The notes under the pieces were generated by a model. The model did no database searches, was not told the DNA's origin, and saw nothing but the letters and a program-made list of their open reading frames with translations. The translations under genes were made by a program, and so were the position numbers. Below, piece after piece: positions 24,667 through 33,563 of a stretch of DNA of 57,825 nucleotides. The stretch is from Lachnospiraceae bacterium UBA7060 (GTDB taxonomy: Bacteria > Bacillota > Clostridia > Lachnospirales > Lachnospiraceae), in contig DLAA01000149.1 of NCBI GenBank assembly GCA_002493835.1, forward strand, positions 19,248 through 77,072, given 5' to 3'. How positions within the stretch are numbered: position 1 is the stretch's first letter; every line of letters begins with the position of its first letter.

Positions 24667-26130
24667 CTACAATCTGGCTTTGCGATAAGCTGTCGGCGTC
24701 TCCCCGGTGGTTTTCTGAAACAGGCTGGAAAAATGTCTGGCACTGTTATACCCCACCATCAAGGCAACATCCTGAACGGACGCTGACGCATTTTGTATCA
24801 GCAGCTTTTTGGCGGCCTCCATCCTTACATGGGTCAGATAATCAATAAATTTGCATCCTGTCTTGCGGTGAAAAACAGTACTCAGGTAATTCGCAGTCAG
24901 TTCATAATTGTCAGCGATTTGACTGATACTGATATCATTCATGTAATATTCCATAATATATTTCTTTACCCGTTCAATCATATCGCTCTCTTCTCCCGCC
25001 GCTCTTTCATACATCTGCTCAGACTGTTCCACAAATGACTGACAAAAAGCTTTCAGAGAATCATCCGCAATATGGCTTCCCGTAATAAAAGAACAGTACT
25101 TGCTTACATTTTCCAGATTCACATCCAATGTCTCGTCCTTATAGGTTCTCCAAAGTTGATTCATAATTTCATTACAGGCCATGCCGTCCGCCATCTCCCA
25201 TGCATTCAGCAGCTGATCCACAAGCTTTAAAAAATCCCTGTTCTTTTGGTCTAGGTTTAGCTCCTGATATGCATATACATTGCCGGAGCAAAAATTCATC
25301 CCCATATATATTTCCCGGTCCAGCTCGTCGCAGGTCTGACATACCTCTTCTAACGACTCTCTCTCAAACCATAGTACATATTGAAAAATCTCACCGTTCT
25401 TCCTTTTCGCCTCCATAATTAGTTTTCTTATATGCGAAATCAAATATTCCCGCTGTTCTCTTCTCACCCAGAACAGGCCACAGGGAAATCCCTCCTTGGT
25501 GGCAGGTATCGCATAATATCCCTTTCGGGTCACGGTCTGTTCCCCCAGCCTCCTGATATTCCCTACCAGTTCCTGTTGAAACTGCGTCGATGCCGCCCGG
25601 TTATGGGCATTCGTCTTCACGTACAGAACGAACGTCAAATAGAGATAGCTTTCCTCCTGATAATGAGAAATATACTCCTCCGTCGAAATTAATGAGTGAC
25701 CGGTAAACCACTCCATAACCCGAAGCTGGAATCTTGCATTGGATTCTTCCTTCCGCACCTTTAACTTTTTCTGTAGTTTTTCTATGACTCTGCGCAGCTC
25801 TTCCTCGTCTACCGGCTTCAATATATACTCATTCACGCCAAGACTGATTCCTTTTTGCGCATACTCAAAATCTGAATATCCGCTTATAATCACAAAATTG
25901 GTATCCTCGGAATAATTTTTACTCTCATTAATGGCATCCAGGCCGCTCATATATGGCATTTTTATATCTACGAAAGCAATATCCGGTTTTCTCTCCCTGC
26001 ACAGCTTTACCATATCACGTCCGTTTGCCGCTTCGATAAAGACGTCCCCCAAATCTCCCCGTATTTCTCCAAGCATACTTTTTATGGAAAAGCGCACTAA
26101 TCTATCATCGTCCGCAATTAATATAACCAT
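24667..26130 (-). CDS. Response regulator with AraC-type DNA-binding domain (YesN-like)
   Basis: The 487-residue protein has an N-terminal receiver domain with DDD at residues 7-9 and the phosphorylated Asp55 in FVDIKMPYMSG, and the lysine in YILKPVDEEEL. A middle region of about 240 residues without recognised motifs follows, then a C-terminal AraC double helix-turn-helix (about 385-487: ISISQIADNYELTANYLSTVF and VQDVALMVGYNSARHFSSLF). Such YesN-type regulators activate neighbouring carbohydrate import genes. It starts 7 nt after the stop of the kinase gene, and both precede the ABC genes on the same strand. Confidence 0.93.
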   Translation of the reverse strand: MVILIADDDRLVRFSIKSMLGEIRGDLGDVFIEAANGRDMVKLCRERKPDIAFVDIKMPYMSGLDAINESKNYSEDTNFVIISGYSDFEYAQKGISLGVNEYILKPVDEEELRRVIEKLQKKLKVRKEESNARFQLRVMEWFTGHSLISTEEYISHYQEESYLYLTFVLYVKTNAHNRAASTQFQQELVGNIRRLGEQTVTRKGYYAIPATKEGFPCGLFWVRREQREYLISHIRKLIMEAKRKNGEIFQYVLWFERESLEEVCQTCDELDREIYMGMNFCSGNVYAYQELNLDQKNRDFLKLVDQLLNAWEMADGMACNEIMNQLWRTYKDETLDVNLENVSKYCSFITGSHIADDSLKAFCQSFVEQSEQMYERAAGEESDMIERVKKYIMEYYMNDISISQIADNYELTANYLSTVFHRKTGCKFIDYLTHVRMEAAKKLLIQNASASVQDVALMVGYNSARHFSSLFQKTTGETPTAYRKARL

Positions 26131-26137
26131 AACCTAC

Positions 26138-27874
26138 CTACCTTTCCTCCGGAAATACAAATGTTGTCTTAGTTCCCTTCCCTGCCTGGGATACACATTG
26201 AAATATGACATTTTTACAATACAATTCTGCCCTTGTCCGAACGTTTGCAATTCCGATATGCGATTCCCCATCTCCTATGCATTCGCTGTCGAATCCCACA
26301 CCATTATCCCTCACTGTAAGAATCATTACACTTCCGATTCCTTTTACCTTTGTGTACATCGCTGATATTTGTATCATGATTGGCTGCGCCGTATCTCCCA
26401 TTCCATGCTTAATACTGTTCTCAACAATAGGCTGCAACAGCAGTTTCGGGATTTCCTTTTCTCTGCATGCCTCATCTGTCCATATCAAGTACGCCAACCG
26501 TTCAGCATACTTCAATTTCTCCAGTTTCAGATATTCTTCCAAAAAATTGAGTTCCTCTTTTACCCGGGATGTATCCTGTTTACTGCATGCATAATGAAAC
26601 AGCCGCGACAATTCAATAATACTTTTTTCCAGAATCTTCTTTTCGCCCATCCGATTCAACGCCACAAATCCATTCAGGGTATTGTAAAGAAAATGCGGAT
26701 TGATTTGGGACTGAAGCGCCTTATACTCCGCTTTCTGCTGCTGGATGACCAGAATATATTCCTTTTCAATATACGCCTTCAAGCTGTCCGTCATATGGTT
26801 GATTGCTCCTGCAATCCTTTCAAATTCACTGTGGTTGAGTTTCTCAATGTGATGCTCCAAATTTCCGTTCTCCATTATTTGTACTACGTCTGTAATTTTT
26901 TGAACATCACTCACCATTTTCTTCGCCTGATAGCGATAATAAGAAAATGCCAGTATTCCCCCGCTCATTACAATCAAAATTGAAAATATCATCACATGAG
27001 CAAATTCTTTATAGATAGATAAGCGCGAATATAAATAAACAATTTCCAGATTTGTTTTCGGGACGCTTTTTGTTACCATCTGGTATTTCCTGTTACCCAC
27101 AATCACCTGTTTTTCTCTTATTTCTTTTACTTCCCCAAGTTTAGAGGATTTTGCAAATACAGTTTCTCTTTGCATAAGCATCAGTCCGGTATCTTCCGAA
27201 TTTTCCAGTGCATCAAGCGTATTCTGCAATGTTTTCTTACTTACATCGATTTTCACAGCCCCTAATATTTTATGATTATCTATCGCTTTCAGAGGCGTCA
27301 CATAGGAGTAAATTTCACCCAACTCCTTATTTGGCATATACTCCGGTATATCCGATACATAATAATAACTATTCTCCTTCTCCTCTGTTACCGCTTTGTA
27401 CCACGGTTCCTCCTTATATCCCGGATATGAAATTTCCCGAATCTTAGCGCTGTCTTTTCCCAGATAGTATGCCGTCTCTTCCCCTGATGCCGGGAAAAAA
27501 ACGACTGCCCGCGCATCCAGTGCCGCTGTATGCAATAATTTGGTGAGAGTCACGATATAATTATTTTCTATATCAATTCGTGTGAGTTCATCATAGTACT
27601 GATATAATCCTGGATTATTCAGACTTTCGGCTTCCTGAAAAACCTTTTTATGAACATAAAAGGCATCTCTGATACTATCGTTTCCCGCAAACTGTAATTC
27701 CAGATTCTGCGCTACCGAATTAAGTATATTCTGGCTATTCTTCTCTTCTCTTCTGATTGCCAGTCTGTTTACATAGATCCAAAAGCATAACATCGCTATA
27801 ATGATCGGAATCAACATACTGATCAGGAACATGGAATACAGCTTTGCACTAAAAGTTTTTTCTTGTTTATTCAT
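26138..27874 (-). CDS. Sensor histidine kinase, YesM/LytS type
   Basis: This 578-residue membrane kinase has a first membrane helix at about residues 13-30, a large extracellular sensor region (about 31-290), a second helix (about 291-312) and a HAMP segment. Its His_kinase domain carries LQSQINPHFLYNTLN with the phosphorylated His, and the ATPase domain carries LLLQPIVENSIKHG and VRDNGVGFD. It should sense an extracellular sugar, perhaps via the binding protein, and phosphorylate the AraC-type regulator that follows. The sensor domain resembles a double Cache fold by its strand pattern, but this is inference. Confidence 0.92.
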   Translation of the reverse strand: MNKQEKTFSAKLYSMFLISMLIPIIIAMLCFWIYVNRLAIRREEKNSQNILNSVAQNLELQFAGNDSIRDAFYVHKKVFQEAESLNNPGLYQYYDELTRIDIENNYIVTLTKLLHTAALDARAVVFFPASGEETAYYLGKDSAKIREISYPGYKEEPWYKAVTEEKENSYYYVSDIPEYMPNKELGEIYSYVTPLKAIDNHKILGAVKIDVSKKTLQNTLDALENSEDTGLMLMQRETVFAKSSKLGEVKEIREKQVIVGNRKYQMVTKSVPKTNLEIVYLYSRLSIYKEFAHVMIFSILIVMSGGILAFSYYRYQAKKMVSDVQKITDVVQIMENGNLEHHIEKLNHSEFERIAGAINHMTDSLKAYIEKEYILVIQQQKAEYKALQSQINPHFLYNTLNGFVALNRMGEKKILEKSIIELSRLFHYACSKQDTSRVKEELNFLEEYLKLEKLKYAERLAYLIWTDEACREKEIPKLLLQPIVENSIKHGMGDTAQPIMIQISAMYTKVKGIGSVMILTVRDNGVGFDSECIGDGESHIGIANVRTRAELYCKNVIFQCVSQAGKGTKTTFVFPEER

Positions 27875-28009
27875 ACGTTTATCCTCATTTACTGTTTTTC
27901 AGCACATCAAAAACCGCCCCGTCCTCCGCAAATTATTTAACAGTATATCTCCTCTCGTTTCCCCTTTCAACCTTTCAACATTTATGTAGAAAGAACCGAT
28001 ACGATATGA

Positions 28010-28015
28010 TAAAAT
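28010..28015 (+). promoter_or_regulatory. -10 element before the amino-acid ABC operon
   Basis: TAAAAT with an upstream TG (TGATAAAAT) lies about 110 nt before the first gene, with TAGAAA 17 bp upstream as a weak -35 (27987-27992). A small hairpin GCAAAT-ctga-ATTTGC lies in the leader (about 28069-28084). Confidence 0.4.
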
Positions 28016-28123
28016 ATTTCATATTGAATCAGAGACAAACACACTAGAGGAGAATACTGATGGAAGATGCAAATCTGAAATTTGCGTCGCCCTGTCGCGT
28101 AACGCTCCGGAATGGAGATTACT

Positions 28124-28963
28124 ATGAAAAAACAAATTTGCTTCCTTTTCACTTTACTGTCTGCCATCATGCTGTCCGGCTGCGGCGGTCATGCCAAAAC
28201 CGCAGACGGCGGGGCGCCTTCGTCTGCCGATTCGGGAAAGCCCCTGATCGTCGCCATGGAGCTTGCCTATCCACCTTTTGAGACGAGAGACGATGCCGGA
28301 GAACCGTCCGGCGTCAGTGTGGATCTGATGAAAGCTTTCGGCGAGTACTGCGGCCGGGAAATCAAAATTGAAAACACCGCATGGGACGGGTTGATTCCCT
28401 CCCTGCAGACAGGCAGCGCAGACATCGTGATCTCTTCCATGACTATAACAAAAGAGCGGGAAGAACTGATCGATTTTTCAATCCCTTATGCCAACGCCCT
28501 TCTGGCAATCCTCGCCAATGCGGACTCCGATATCGCTTCCATTGACGATCTTAACCAGGCAGGAAAAATTCTAGCGGTAAAATCAGGCTCCACCGGACAT
28601 ATGTATGCGGAAAAGAATCTTCCCGACACACAACTTTTGGTTATGCCAGATGAAAGTGCTTGTGTGACAGAAGTCGCCCAGGGAAGAGCCGATGGCTTTA
28701 TCTACGATCAGCTCACAATCTACCGCAACTGGCAAAATAATCCGGACACCACCAAAGCCATTTTTATCCCCTTTCAGGATGTGGAAAAATGGGGCATTGC
28801 CGTACAGAAGGGAAATCAGGATTTATTAGACCAGATCAACGCCTTTCTCGCTGATTTTCAGGAAAAAGGCGGCTACGAAGAATTAACCGAAAAATACCTT
28901 GCCGAAGAGAAAAAGGCTTTTGATGAACTGCACTTCCAGTGGTTCTTCGATAGGAAAGAATAG
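28124..28963 (+). CDS. Amino-acid ABC transporter substrate-binding lipoprotein
   Basis: This family 3 solute-binding protein of 279 residues has a lipoprotein signal (KKQICFLFTLLSAIMLSGC; lipobox LSGC), then a short linker and the two-lobe binding domain. Signatures are MELAYPPFETRDDAGEPSGVSVDL near the first lobe, GLIPSLQTGSADIVISSMTITKERE, and the hinge GSTGHMYAEK. Such proteins bind polar or charged amino acids outside the membrane. I chose ATG 28124 because GGAG lies 7 nt upstream; an ATG four codons earlier has none. It is the first gene of a three-gene import operon. Confidence 0.92.
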   Translation: MKKQICFLFTLLSAIMLSGCGGHAKTADGGAPSSADSGKPLIVAMELAYPPFETRDDAGEPSGVSVDLMKAFGEYCGREIKIENTAWDGLIPSLQTGSADIVISSMTITKEREELIDFSIPYANALLAILANADSDIASIDDLNQAGKILAVKSGSTGHMYAEKNLPDTQLLVMPDESACVTEVAQGRADGFIYDQLTIYRNWQNNPDTTKAIFIPFQDVEKWGIAVQKGNQDLLDQINAFLADFQEKGGYEELTEKYLAEEKKAFDELHFQWFFDRKE

Positions 28964-28974
28964 CAGGTACTCCC

Positions 28975-29763
28975 ATGAAACGATTAAAACAGCTTTTTTG
29001 GATACCAGACAATAAAAAGATCAGCCGTCCTGCCGCCTTTTTGAATCTTCTGGTGGTTACCGCTCTCTGGGTGGCGCTGTTCTGGGTCTGCCTTGGTGCA
29101 ATCCATGTACAACTTGATTTTACCTTTTTAGGACAGTTTCGGATCCGCATATGGGATGGGTTTCTTGTCACCCTTAGTCTGAGTCTGTGCAGTCTAATCT
29201 TGAGCCTTCTTCTTGGCATTCTAAGCGCCGCCGGACAGAGCTCACCTCTCCTTTTTATACGCTTTTTTTGCAGCGTCTACGTGAAATTTATAAGAGGGAC
29301 ACCATTAATTATGCAGATTTATCTGTTTTTTTACATCGTTGGCACAGCCTGGGGTGTAAATAACCGCTTCACCGCCGGCGTTCTTATTCTCTCCATTTTT
29401 GAGGGCGCTTATATTGCCGAAATCATCCGGGGAAGCCTTCTTTCTTTAGAGGCGTCGCAGCTGGAGGCAGCTAGAGCGGTGGGCTTCACCAGATGGCAGA
29501 CTTGGCGTTTCGTGATCCTTCCCCAGATGATCGCACGCACCCTGCCAGCCCTCACCGGACAGTTCGCTTCCATTATCAAGGACTCTTCCCTGCTCTCTAT
29601 CATTGCCGTCATTGAATTGACACAAGCCATGCGGGAAATCAGTGCCGTCAACTTCCGGCTGTTTGAATGCTACTTGTTCCTTGGAATACTTTATTTATGC
29701 CTGACTCTGCCAATTTCTCTGATCAGCGAGCGTTTAGAAAAGAGGTTCCAGTATGAGAGTTGA
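28975..29763 (+). CDS. Amino-acid ABC transporter permease (HisM/GlnP type)
   Basis: This 262-residue inner-membrane permease has a soluble N-terminus with KRLKQLFWIPDNKK, five or so hydrophobic segments, and the EAA-like motif LEASQLEAARAVGFTRWQTWRFVILPQM (about residues 158-185), which docks to the ATPase. VKFIRGTPLIMQIYLFFY is the signature of the polar amino-acid uptake family. It starts 11 nt after the binding protein and overlaps the ATPase gene by 11 nt. Confidence 0.93.
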   Translation: MKRLKQLFWIPDNKKISRPAAFLNLLVVTALWVALFWVCLGAIHVQLDFTFLGQFRIRIWDGFLVTLSLSLCSLILSLLLGILSAAGQSSPLLFIRFFCSVYVKFIRGTPLIMQIYLFFYIVGTAWGVNNRFTAGVLILSIFEGAYIAEIIRGSLLSLEASQLEAARAVGFTRWQTWRFVILPQMIARTLPALTGQFASIIKDSSLLSIIAVIELTQAMREISAVNFRLFECYLFLGILYLCLTLPISLISERLEKRFQYES

Positions 29764-30490
29764 ATTTCAAAATCTTTCCAAACAATATGAAAATGGGCCG
29801 GTCATTTTACATCCTATGGACTTTGCGGACGAAATTCATTCACTGGCCATAATCGGCCCGTCCGGCGGCGGCAAATCCACACTGCTTCGCATCATCGGCG
29901 GGCTGATTGCGCCAACCACTGGAAAGCTGTGGATAAATGGCGCGGAGATAGAACAAAACGAAGCCTCTCTGCAAAAATACCGCAAAAAAATTGGTTTTGT
30001 CTTTCAACAGGGAGGCCTGTTCTGCCATATGAATGCCCGGGATAACATTGCCGTCCCTCTGGAGCAGGTACACGGGTACAGCCGCCCAGCTGCCTGTACC
30101 CGCGCCATGGAACTTCTGGAACGGTTCGGATTAAAGGAAGACTGGAAGAAAAAACCAGCCGCCCTCTCCGGCGGGCAGAAGCAGCGCGTCGCCATTGCCA
30201 GAGCCATTGCCGCCAGGCCCGGCCTCCTGCTTCTGGACGAACCAACCAGCGCACTGGATCCAGAATATACCACGGAGGTGCTGGATGTGATCCGTGAATT
30301 GAAGGAGGACGGTCTGCATTTTATCATTGTGACCCACGAGATGGGCTTTGCCCGCCACGCCTGCAGTAAAGTGGCTTTTCTCTGCGAGGGCATCCTGATG
30401 GAATACGGGGAGAGCGCCCGGCTTTTTGGCCAGCCGGAAACGAAACAGCTCAGGCAGTTTCTAGGGAAACTATTGGAGTGGGAATTATAA
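29753..30490 (+). CDS. Amino-acid ABC transporter ATP-binding protein
   Basis: The 245-residue ATPase drives the importer. It has Walker A GPSGGGKST (about residues 37-45), Q-loop FVFQQGGLF, signature LSGGQKQRVAIARAI, Walker B LLLLDEPTSALDP and H-loop VTHEMGFA. It belongs to the GlnQ/HisP class. It overlaps the permease gene by 11 nt, so the operon is translationally coupled, and is the last gene on this strand before a convergent operon. Confidence 0.95.
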   Translation: MRVEFQNLSKQYENGPVILHPMDFADEIHSLAIIGPSGGGKSTLLRIIGGLIAPTTGKLWINGAEIEQNEASLQKYRKKIGFVFQQGGLFCHMNARDNIAVPLEQVHGYSRPAACTRAMELLERFGLKEDWKKKPAALSGGQKQRVAIARAIAARPGLLLLDEPTSALDPEYTTEVLDVIRELKEDGLHFIIVTHEMGFARHACSKVAFLCEGILMEYGESARLFGQPETKQLRQFLGKLLEWEL

Positions 30491-30562
30491 GCATGTCCCA
30501 ATGCTGCTTTAAGGCATTGAGTGTACATTGTCCGCCGTAATTATGACACGGAAACCAGACTG

Positions 30563-31219
30563 TCACCTCTGTTCTGCTTCCGCTATCTTACTTACCGCCT
30601 CCATCAGATCACCGCACACCATCGTGCAGTATGGCCGAATTTCCGGGGAAGCTTCCATCAGATCGGGAACCATCACGGTGCGGCAGCCCGCCGCATATCC
30701 TGCTTTGATCCCGTTTTCGCTATCTTCAAACACATAACATTCCTCCGGTCTGCGAGAAATTTTTTCCGCCGCCAAAAGAAAGATATCCGGAGCCGGTTTC
30801 CCGCGCTTTACTTCCGTCCCGCTGACAATCTCGGAAAAATACTCCCTGATACCCGCTGTCTCCAAATTTGATAAAATCAGCTCCGCCCCGCTGCTGCTGG
30901 CCACCGCCATAGGGACACCGTTTCCCCGGAAAAAATCCAATATCTCGGGCACGCCCTTTTTCATCGGGACATGTCTGGAAAGTTTCTCCTTGACACGTTC
31001 CATACATTCCTCAATAAGCCCGGTGCTGTCAGGAACCTGATAATACGCCTCCACAATCCGTCTCATACGGGCGCCGTTTGTCCCTGATATATCCTTAACA
31101 AAATTATCACCGAGAATAATGCCTCTCTCATCTGCAATCTCATGCCATGTCTTTTGATAAACCCGCTCCGTGTCGAAAAGCAGGCCGTCCATATCGAAAA
31201 TTGCACCTTTGTTTTTCAT
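30563..31219 (-). CDS. HAD superfamily phosphatase/phosphomutase (PgmB-like)
   Basis: The 218-residue cytoplasmic enzyme carries the HAD motifs: I GAIFDMDGLLFDTE (nucleophile Asp9, acid Asp11), II VASSSG, III lysine in KRGKPAPDIFL, IV FEDSENGIKAG. A cap domain of about 60 residues follows motif I, as in beta-phosphoglucomutase and sugar-phosphate phosphatases. The substrate is not determined. The start codon overlaps the stop of the upstream YczE-like gene by 4 nt, so the two are made together. Confidence 0.88.
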   Translation of the reverse strand: MKNKGAIFDMDGLLFDTERVYQKTWHEIADERGIILGDNFVKDISGTNGARMRRIVEAYYQVPDSTGLIEECMERVKEKLSRHVPMKKGVPEILDFFRGNGVPMAVASSSGAELILSNLETAGIREYFSEIVSGTEVKRGKPAPDIFLLAAEKISRRPEECYVFEDSENGIKAGYAAGCRTVMVPDLMEASPEIRPYCTMVCGDLMEAVSKIAEAEQR

Positions 31220-31842
31220 TCTTTTTTCCTCCCATACCGAAGCGGCTCCGCCACTGTCCTGTTAAAAAAAGTGATCAACGGTCCCATGAAGAAAGCCGTC
31301 ACCACAGTGCCAATTCCCACCGTCGCGCCGAAGAAAAACCCGGTCAACGTGCAAAATAAATCCGAAAAAATCCGGCAGAACTGGAATTTCCATTTCTTCT
31401 TTTCAGAAATAATCAGGGAAACCGCGTCGTAGGTGGACACGCCCATATCCGCCGTAAAATAGAGGGCGGAAGAAAAGCACATGACTACGATTCCAAGCAG
31501 AAGAAATACAAATCTTACAAACAGGGACGGCTCCGGTATCAACTTCTCAAAAAGAAGGGACGAATACTCCACCACATAACCCAGCAAAAAGATATTGATC
31601 ACCGTCCCCAGACCGATCTTCTTTCTGTCCGTCAAAAAAATCGCAATCAGCATCAACAGGTTGATTGCGGCATACACTGTGCCAAAGCCCGGCGCGCCCT
31701 CCGGCAGTATCATAAAAATGCCATGTGTGAAAACCTGAAACGGATCCAGGCCCAGCGCCGAAAAATGAAACATTCCGACGCTGAACCCGCAGATCAGCAC
31801 ACCACTTATTGTCATCCATATTCTTCTTGTACGCTCCTGCAT
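31216..31842 (-). CDS. YczE/YitT-like integral membrane protein
   Basis: The 208-residue membrane protein has about five hydrophobic segments. It begins with ISGVLICGFSVGMFHFSALGLDPFQVFTHG and shows STYDAVSLIISEK and GTVVTAFFMGPLITFF, the pattern of the YczE/YyaS family. A YczE relative is needed for lipopeptide production in Bacillus, but the general function is unknown. It is coupled to the HAD phosphatase gene by a 4-nt overlap. Confidence 0.8.
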   Translation of the reverse strand: MQERTRRIWMTISGVLICGFSVGMFHFSALGLDPFQVFTHGIFMILPEGAPGFGTVYAAINLLMLIAIFLTDRKKIGLGTVINIFLLGYVVEYSSLLFEKLIPEPSLFVRFVFLLLGIVVMCFSSALYFTADMGVSTYDAVSLIISEKKKWKFQFCRIFSDLFCTLTGFFFGATVGIGTVVTAFFMGPLITFFNRTVAEPLRYGRKKE

Positions 31843-32002
31843 CTTATGTACATACTCCTACTTTTTTCTCATCACCAATTTGTCTTTTCCTAAAATATCA
31901 CAAAATAAAAATCTTCGCAATCAGGAATTGTTCAACCCACAATTCGTCTGCCAAATTCGTGCAGGCAAGATTTGCCGCACAGATGACACTCTGGTTGAAC
32001 TG

Positions 32003-33490
32003 TTAAATAATGATACAGACCATCCCTCCGTTGCTGTCGTTGACGATCTTCTGCATGGTCTCCTGGAGCTTTACCTGGCTCTCCTCGTTGATCATGGAAA
32101 GCTTACCTGTAATGCCATCATTTACAAGCTGTTCCACTGTCTTTCCGAAAATATTTGTCTCCCAAATGCCCTCCTCATCGGTGCTGGTGTCAGATATAAA
32201 TTGAATCAAATCCCGCGCCTGCTCCTCTGTCCCCACAATCGGCGAAATCTCTGTTTCTATGCTTGCCTTTATCATGTGGATACTTGGACTCTCAGCCTTG
32301 ATTTTAACGCCAAACTTATTGCCCTGTTTGATGATCTCCGGCTTCTCCAGAACGATTTCTTCCCGGTCAGGCATCACTACACCATAACCTTTATAGCGCA
32401 CCGCCTCCAAAGCATGCAGTACCTTCACGTACTCTCGTTTCATTTTCGCCATCTCACGCAGAGTGGCGAGCAGCTGATATTCACTGCCAATATTCTCCCC
32501 CACCAGTTCACTCAGCATTTCATAGTAATAAGCATCATCCACATCCAGAATGATCCTCACACTGCCGTCTGACATATTGATGCCGTCCAGCTTGCATTTC
32601 TTAATATATTCGCTCTCCACGTTAAAACGGTCCGTAGTGATATCGCGGATATGGTTTAAGTCATTCATCAGCTGCTTTAACTGAGCGATCATATCCTTCT
32701 TCATCTTGTGATCATAGGGCAGCATTTCCACCCATTTGGGCATATAAAATTCTATCATAGTGAGCGGGAACTCATAGAGGATATTCTCCATAATATGATT
32801 GATATCCTCTTTCTTCAGCTGTTCGCAATTGACGGGCATGACTGTGACCTGATACCTCTCGCTGATCTCATCCGCCAGATTTCTTGTCTCCTCCGCATAA
32901 GGCTTCTCGGAATTTAGAAGCACAATATAAGGTTTCCCCAGAGATTGCAGCTCTCTGATTGTGCGCTCCTCCGCTTCCAGATAATTTTCTCTCGGAAGTT
33001 CTCCGAAAGAGCCATCACAGGTCACTACAATTCCAATGGTGGAGTGATCTCTGATCACCTTTCTCGTACCAATCTCCGCAGCCCTGGTAAAAGGAATCTC
33101 CTCCACGGACCATGGCGTCTTAACCATGCGTTCCTCGTCTTTTTCCATATGGCCGGTGGCCCCTTCCACCATATACCCCACGCAGTCGATGAGCCGCACT
33201 TTCACATCGATGTCCGCCCCCAGCTTTACATGGGCCGCTTCTTTCGGTATGAACTTTGGCTCCGTGGTTGTAATAGTCTTTCCCCCAGCACTCTGGGGCA
33301 TCTCATCCTGTGCCCGCTCCTTCTCGTGCTCATCCTCCATGTAGGGAAGCACAAGGAGATTCATAAAGCGTTTGATAAAAGTGGATTTCCCCGTCCTAAC
33401 CGGTCCCACCACGCCAAAATAAATTTCTCCCCCCGTCCTGAGCTGTATATCCTTATAGAGGTCATATGTACTATTCTGCAATATATCCAT
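32003..33490 (-). CDS. spoIVA: Stage IV sporulation protein A, spore coat ATPase
   Basis: SpoIVA is a cytoskeleton-like ATPase that polymerises on the forespore membrane and is the base of the spore coat. The 495-residue protein starts DILQNSTYDLYKDIQLRTGGEIYFGVVGPVRTGKS with Walker A at residues 29-37, then the diagnostic GGKTITTTEPKFIP near 70 and the TRAFAC-like DCVGYMVEGATGHM near 105. The C-terminus (DSNGGMVCIII) is conserved and needed for anchoring in known members. It stands alone behind a sigma-E-like promoter. Its presence shows the organism carries the endospore programme. Confidence 0.97.
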   Translation of the reverse strand: MDILQNSTYDLYKDIQLRTGGEIYFGVVGPVRTGKSTFIKRFMNLLVLPYMEDEHEKERAQDEMPQSAGGKTITTTEPKFIPKEAAHVKLGADIDVKVRLIDCVGYMVEGATGHMEKDEERMVKTPWSVEEIPFTRAAEIGTRKVIRDHSTIGIVVTCDGSFGELPRENYLEAEERTIRELQSLGKPYIVLLNSEKPYAEETRNLADEISERYQVTVMPVNCEQLKKEDINHIMENILYEFPLTMIEFYMPKWVEMLPYDHKMKKDMIAQLKQLMNDLNHIRDITTDRFNVESEYIKKCKLDGINMSDGSVRIILDVDDAYYYEMLSELVGENIGSEYQLLATLREMAKMKREYVKVLHALEAVRYKGYGVVMPDREEIVLEKPEIIKQGNKFGVKIKAESPSIHMIKASIETEISPIVGTEEQARDLIQFISDTSTDEEGIWETNIFGKTVEQLVNDGITGKLSMINEESQVKLQETMQKIVNDSNGGMVCIII

Positions 33491-33518
33491 AAGAAAATCC
33501 TCCTGCCTATACTTGTAA

Positions 33519-33548
33519 ATGTATATGCAGAAGGATTCCCATCTATGC
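33519..33548 (-). promoter_or_regulatory. Candidate sigma-E promoter of spoIVA
   Basis: On the coding strand GCATAGAT and GCATATACAT are separated by about 12-13 bp, resembling the sigma-E pattern (CATA-type -35 and CATACA-T -10) expected for spoIVA. The start codon is about 30 nt downstream of the -10, after GGAGG. Match is approximate. Confidence 0.35.
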
Positions 33549-33563
33549 AGATTTCCGCTTTAA

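Noticed and set aside
28060..28281. A 73-residue frame with a good SD (GAGGAG) before the amino-acid binding protein
   Set aside because: It overlaps the lipoprotein gene in another frame, and its product (RLRRSCQNRRRRGAF) is a typical frame-shadow. A short leader function cannot be excluded but has no support.
30499..30519. CAATGC...GCATTG hairpin after the amino-acid ABC operon
   Set aside because: Only 6-bp arms and no U-run, so it was not called a terminator.
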